Assembly (NCBI GenBank): GCA_014905825.1
Contig: JACGCN010000001.1
Location: forward strand, 2,170,001-2,234,000
Length of the DNA: 64,000 bases
Source of the DNA: Lyophyllum atratum
Lineage: Eukaryota > Basidiomycota > Agaricomycetes > Agaricales > Lyophyllaceae
Direction: 5' to 3'
The position numbers and the translations under genes were made by a program. The notes beneath the pieces are model-generated. The model had not been told where the DNA came from. It was given only the letters and a program-made list of their open reading frames with translations, and did no database searches. Positions 58,669 through 64,000 of this stretch are shown here, piece by piece. The stretch's first letter is position 1. The number at the start of each line of letters is the position of its first letter.

Positions 58669-61003
58669 TTAGCTCACCAGCCATTGCCAGAAAGCTTCAG
58701 CTTTATTCCTTGGAGGGGGATCATCATACCTGTTCAAAAAGTAATCGGTACAATGTATTCACAGCTCCCTATGTGGACTTACGTAGCGGCCTCGATTTCG
58801 GCGATGTTCGTCACAAAGTCCATGTCTTGCAGTCGCACGATTGGTCTCTTGGTATTAAGTTTGGCGGAAATGTACAAAACTGGGAATAGAGCCAGAGGGA
58901 GGTAGTTTGTCACAAAGCTAGCAGTATCCCATTGTCCTTTGAGAAAGACCTTCCATCCACTGAACTGTGATATACCATACACGTTAATTTGGATAGCAAA
59001 TGCAGAAGAAAGATACTGACTAGACAAATTAAGGCACAAAAAATCATAGCATACCAAGCCGCATAAGGTTGTAATTTTGAGGCAAAAGGTAATTTGCTTC
59101 TGTCGTACCCTTGGACTTTCATGCCATTGTAGAATCGGATGTAGGTTAAGCAGATGCCAAACCACGTAAGGAGGCCTGCAACTGCGGTCATGTTCGAAAG
59201 CCAAACAAACACTTTTCCAGCTCCAGCACTGACTCCCATATATGAAAGCAGGCTGAAAAGCGAACACACGATAAGAGAGACGAAGGGAAGTCCGTTCTTG
59301 GAAGTCTTGAGGAAAATACTGGGAGCATTGCCCGCCGCAGCAAGTCCGTCTGTATGGGAATCAGTAAAGAGTAAGACATGGCGGCAAATTATGCTTACAG
59401 AGGGCGCGAGAACTAGTGTACAGATCACTCGATGCAGCCGACCACGCCGATGTCAGCAAGCAAGCATTGATGAGCTGTGAATAGAATAAATTGCTTCTTC
59501 GAAGTGCACCGAGAAAACAACGCACCGATGGTAGACTCTTGATTCCAGCGTTCTGAATGGCAATGACAAACGGCGAGGACGCGGCAGTCCCATCGCCGAG
59601 GTTAAGTCCTCTAGATGTGTATGGCACTAAGAGTCCGATCACAAGAGTTCCTCCGATATAAAAGAGAAGGATTCCTAAAGACGGGGTGTAATGATGGACA
59701 ACCTGTGAAAACGCGAGGCGTACGAACGAATATAAACCCTTCTTATGGCTTTGGGGAGGTTGCGCCTAGGGTTTTTAGCTTCCCCCGCAGCAATCTATGG
59801 TACAAGCTTCAGATCCACTTCAGATCAAGACATTAACGGGTCGGTTACTTACTGCAACAATTTCTGTGCCGATGAAAGAGAACGCAGCTTGTGTCATGAC
59901 CGCCCACCACGCCAGGAAGCGACCCTTCGAGCCTGAGATACCGGAATACTGGGCAAATGGTCCCGGATGTTTCCAGTAACGGAAACCGAGACGGTCATGG
60001 TTGGGCCCACCTGTATAACGGTAATCATCAATGTTGTCACAGTCCACATTATTACGAGATATATAACCTCCAAGGTCAAGAACGATCCCAAGAATAATGA
60101 GACCAACGACGGTGATAACTTTGATCGAGCTTTAGAGAAGTATGTAAGTAGCAAACACCCAGCCGGCAGGTCTCTATAAACTCACGCAAAAATAAATTCC
60201 GCCTCGCCGTAGACACCTGCACCAAACATGTTGATAGTGATAGTGACGATCATCGTGACTGTTATCCAAACAGCAGGATTGACATCACTCCAAAAGCTAA
60301 TGAGGACAGCAGCAGCACTGAGTTCGGCGGGGAGAACTATAGTCCAATTATACCTGGTGCAAGAATGTATAAAGGAGATAGCCAGGGACAGTAGATAATG
60401 ACTACCGACCAGTAGTTCCATCCCATTGTAAACGAAAGCGCAGGGTCAACAAAACGCTCTGCCAGTGTGATGTGGCCACCTGGGATGGGAAGGTACGCAA
60501 TCATTTCACCAAGTGATAACTGTAACAGCGGAAGATAAGTCGGGTAAGACTGCTAGTCTCGAGAGCATACCATGACGCTATAGCAGATCGTGCCCATTGT
60601 CATATAACCGAGTAGGAGACCTTGGATATCAATGTATTAACTCGAAAATCGGCCAAGAGCAGCGGGGGTGTTACCGATGGGCCCTCCGTTCCTTAAAGCA
60701 GTAGCGGTTCCCAAAAACAATCCTCGAGGAACGTTATCAGTTACGCGCCTAAGAGCCATCTCAATCACCTACCTGTACCGATAACACCACCAATACTACG
60801 CCCAATAAGCGAAAAAGGAACGCCGGGCGAGCGACGAACTCATACCTGATCATCGCAATGTGCCGATTCTTCAGCTGGCGTACGAGTTTGACTTCACCAG
60901 TGAGATCATCTCTTGGATTTCCTTCGACGAACGAGTCTGTTCCGTCGCCGTGTCTCGCTTTCTCGGTATCCGGGGAGAACACCTTGCTATCTATGGTGGT
61001 CAT
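58669..61003 (-). CDS. Amino-acid permease (APC superfamily), copy A
   Basis: A 12-TM plasma-membrane amino-acid permease of the fungal AAT/YAT type. The start at 61003 gives MTTIDSKVFSPDTEKARHGD; EVKLVRQLKNRHIAMI precedes TM1. Further blocks: LLLGYMTMGTICYSVM-type TM3, WNYWYNWTIVLPAELSAAAV, AVWITVTMIVTITINMFGAG, VYGEAEFIFA, GGPNHDRLGFRYWKHPGPF and AWWAVMTQAAFSFIGTEIVA (the permease signature). Also present are GLLVPYTSRGLNLGDGTAAS, FLKTSKNGLPFVSLIVCSLF and GICLTYIRFYNGMKVQGYDR. The C-terminus is IAEIEAAT and, after a last intron, YDDPPPRNKAEAFWQWLVS. About a dozen introns. The closely related copy B lies directly upstream in the same orientation. The transported amino acid cannot be read from sequence. 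Confidence 0.88.
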
Positions 61004-61261
61004 TGTCGTGGAGTATGGGGCGCGGAGAGGGCGGGGAGTTGGGATGGGGCATAGCAGATAAGATTTATATGACAAGTGACGCGTGCGAGAGACCCATATG
61101 ATCATTGAAAACCACTTGCCAGCTGACGCGTTCGACTTCTGAAAGCCTATTTTAGATTTTGGCGCCTTACTCCAGATATCAGTCGCATAAGTCCACAATC
61201 TCGCAGAAACTTTATCTGCTAGTTCATCAAGTATGATACATGTGCTTCGAATGGTAGTTCC

Positions 61262-63662
61262 TCAATCACATCTACACATCTTGTCAGCCCCATTCGCGCA
61301 CGACAGCAAAGTGTAAAAATAACGTACCAGCCACTGCCAGAAAGCTTCGGCCTTGTTCCTTGGAGGGGGCTCATCATAGCTGTTACACATCTTGATCAGT
61401 ACGTGCAGGCTCTCAGTTTACATTAACCTACGTATCAGCTTCTATTTCAGCGATGTCGGTTATGAAATCCATTTCTTTGGCTTTGACGACTGGTTTTCGG
61501 ATATACAGCTTGGCGCAAATATACAAGGTCGGGAAAAGAACCAGAGGTAAATAATTGGTCACAAAGGTGTCGGTCGCCCATTGGTCTCTTAAGAAGACCT
61601 TCCATCCGCTGAACTGTAGATTGTGTCATACTTTAGCTGGGAAATGAAACACGAAAGAATGGACACTAACGATACAAATCAAGACACAAAAGATCATGGC
61701 ATACCAAGCTGCGTAAGGTTGTAACTTCGAAGCAAAAGGCAATTTGCTTCTGTCGTATCCTTGGACTTTCAAGCCGTTGTAGAAACGGATGTAGGTTAAG
61801 CAGATACCAAACCATGTGAGAAGGCCTGCAATCGAGGTCATATTGGCAAGCCAGTTGAAAACCCTTCCAGCCCCCTTTTTGGTCCCCATATATGCCAGCA
61901 GGGAGAACAGGGAGCAGAAAATGATGGAGACATAAGGAAGACCGTTTTTAGACGTTTTGAGGAATATCCTGGGAGCATTTCCAGCTGAAGCGAGGCCATC
62001 TGGGAGTGGTGACTGGTAAGAAATGAGGACGTGATATTGTATAACTGTGTATCCTACAAAGTGCGCGAGAACTGGTGTAAAGGTCACTTGATGCAGCTGA
62101 CCATGCCGAAGTTAACAAGCAGGCATTGATTATCTGAGAATACGATGAGTTGTTTGCTTGAGGCTGGCCTACAAAATGGCGCACCGATGGCAGACTCTTG
62201 ATCCCAGCTTTCTGAATGGCAATGACGAACGGAGAGGACGCGGCGGTGCCGTCGGCAAGGTCGAGTCCCGAAGACGTGTATGGCACAAGAAGGCCAATCA
62301 CTGTTGTTCCTCCAATGTAGAAGAGGAGAATTCCTGGAATTCACATTGTCAAATCTCTTTCACATAGACAATAACGTGAAATTTACGAATGTAAACCCTT
62401 CTTATGGCTTTTGGAAGGTTGCGTCTGGGATTCTTGGCCTCTCCTGCGGCAATCTGGGGTATAAACAGACCGCGTGAGCTCTGTGCAGGCTCCGATATTA
62501 TGGTTCAACACTCACTGCGACGATTTCTGTGCCGATGAAAGAGAATGCAGCTTGTGTCATGACAGCCCACCAAGCTAAGAATCGCCCCTTTGCGCCTGCT
62601 ATATCAGCAAATTGGACGAAAGGTCCCGGATCCTTCCAGTACCGGAACCCGATACGGTCATGGTTTGGCCCACCTATCCCTTGTCAGCATCGTCATGGTA
62701 TAACAGACGGCAGCATACCTCCAAGATCGAGGACGATACCCAAAATGATGAGACCAGTAATCGTGATGACTTTGATAGAGCTACCGGAAAATGATTCAGT
62801 ACTCAAAGTACACGCCGAGATATAGAACTTACGCGAAAATAAATTCGGCCTCCCCATAAACACCCGCACCAAACATATTGAGAGTAATGGTAACGATCAT
62901 GATGATCGTTATCCAAACAGCTGGGTTGACGTCACTCCAGAATCCAATGAGGATGGCAGCAGCACTGAGTTCGGCGGGGAGGATGATAGTCCAGTTATAC
63001 CTAAGCCAGTGTCGAGTCAAGACCGCATAAAAGGAAAGCGAGACTGGATAATGACCAATAGTTCCATCCCAATGTGAACGAGAAGGCAGGGTCTACGAAA
63101 CGCTCCGCTAATTTGATATGGCCTCCAGGAATTGGAAGGTAGGCAACCATCTCTCCGAGTGATATCTGCACCGAGTGTCAATCGCTGGGAGTTGCGAATA
63201 TGATGAAGGCATACCATAACGCTGTAACAAATCGTACCCATCGTCATATAGCCCAACAAAAGACCTCCAGCAATAGTTGAATCCAAGGCGATAAAATGAA
63301 CATGAGCAGCTCGCACCAACAGGCCCGCCATTCCTCAAGGCAGTAGCAGTCCCGAGAAAGAGTCCTTTGTTTAGAAACTATGTCAGCTATGTTCCATCGA
63401 ACGCAACCATACGCGTTACGTACCAACGCCAATGACACCGCCAATACTACAGATACTTGAATGACTGAGTGAATGCAAGTCGCTGTTAGACACACCTAAT
63501 CATGGCAATGTGCCGATTCTTCAACTGTCGCACAAGCTTGACCTCCCCAGTGAATTCATCCCTACGATTGGTATGCAGAAACGATTCTGGATCTGGAATG
63601 GAGTCCTTCGATATCGTCACTTTTTCGCTGCCAAATTCCTTGTTGTTGTCTTCGCCGGCCAT
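61262..63662 (-). CDS. Amino-acid permease (APC superfamily), copy B
   Basis: Tandem paralogue of copy A with the same intron positions. The start at 63662 gives MAGEDNNKEFGSEKVTISKD, a different N-terminal tail; EVKLVRQLKNRHIAMI is identical. Shared blocks include NWTIILPAELSAAAILIGFW, GFWSDVNPAVWITIIMIVTI, VYGEAEFIFA, SSGLDLADGTAAS, FLKTSKNGLPYVSIIFCSLF and YIRFYNGLKVQGYDRSKLPF. The C-terminal exon has YDEPPPRNKAEAFWQWL and then reads on to a TGA at 61262-61264. A donor-like gtacgt directly after WQWL could instead splice to a further exon, so the 3' end is uncertain. Cytosolic tails differ from copy A, which suggests different regulation or turnover. Confidence 0.85.
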
Positions 63663-64000
63663 GGGTGAGATTTATTGGGCGTCCAGTGGGTCGAATCATA
63701 TTGGCGGTGGATCTTAATAGGACTGGCGCGTGCAACGGGTCCATCTGCAGGGAGTTTACCGCCGCACTGGAACCGATCTCAGGCTCCAGTTGAGCCGAAC
63801 GCGTACCGAGACAATACTCAAGATACAGGTACTGCCAAAACGCTAATGGGGTTAGTTAACCCAATTCTGCTTGTCGTCATTCTTACCCATCTTGCATGCG
63901 CATTGCGCTCCAACGCTGGAGCAGACAGATAGACACCACTTGACCATTTGATCTAGAGGTCTTGTGGAGATAGGTTGGGCTTCTGATTCCCGTTGACGCT
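63663..64000. promoter_or_regulatory. Upstream region of permease copy B (window end)
   Basis: About 340 bases reaching the window edge. It should contain the promoter of permease B. A short open frame on the plus strand (63675..63932) has no recognisable motif. Confidence 0.35.

Overview
This window is nuclear DNA from a filamentous basidiomycete, most likely an Agaricomycete mushroom with wood- or litter-decay capacity. The signs are very dense, short spliceosomal introns (mostly about 45-65 nt, GT-AG with a few GC-AG), tightly packed genes on both strands, a CBM1-carrying GH3 beta-glucosidase, and fungal-type proteins throughout (Elp4, Lys1, Cdc11-type septin, LRR-RhoGEF, an F-box family). 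I see no operons, CRISPR arrays, rRNA, tRNA or intact transposons.

Layout. 1-8.6 kb: the 3' end of ATG16 (+), then on the minus strand a three-RRM PUB1/TIA-1-type RNA-binding protein, prohibitin 1, an ASNSD1-type asparagine synthetase-domain protein and 6-phosphogluconate dehydrogenase. 9-20.3 kb (+): an Osh3-type oxysterol-binding protein, an extremely intron-rich CBM1-GH3 beta-glucosidase and an Aco2-like mitochondrial aconitase. 20.3-24.2 kb (-): mitochondrial MutS homologue MSH1, tail to tail with the aconitase (stop codons one base apart) and head to head with a Cdc11/AspA septin (24.3-26.0 kb). 26.6-29.5 kb: a MIT-domain protein (+). 30-35.5 kb (-): an INO80-complex subunit 1 (Ies1-like) gene and an alpha/beta hydrolase with a long disordered N-terminal region. 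35.9-37.0 kb (-): an F-box gene whose frame is broken repeatedly. 37.5-41.3 kb (+): an AAAP/AVT amino-acid transporter and an LPLAT acyltransferase. 41.3-41.7 kb (-): Tim8. 42.1-43.8 kb (+): a second, frame-broken Ies1-like copy. 44.2-48.7 kb (-): an unknown disordered protein, Lys1 saccharopine dehydrogenase and a short-chain dehydrogenase. 48.9-52.6 kb: TTC1 (+), mitochondrial inner-membrane peptidase Imp1 (-) and Elongator subunit Elp4 (+). 53.5-58.3 kb: an LRR-RhoGEF (+). 58.7-63.7 kb (-): a tandem pair of amino-acid permeases.

The genes are mostly unrelated housekeeping functions, as is normal for a fungal chromosome. Weak functional links are mitochondrial biogenesis and maintenance (PHB1, ACO, MSH1, TIM8, IMP1), lysine metabolism (Aco2-type aconitase, LYS1) and amino-acid transport (three transporters).

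Most notable observations: a diverged inverted duplicate of the INO80 subunit gene, with one intact and one frame-broken copy; lesions at key points of the MSH1 ATPase; 4-, 6- and 11-nt microexons required to keep the GH3 and aconitase frames open; and a degenerate OSBP signature. Gene ends are given from start codon to stop codon with introns included. UTRs are not delimited.
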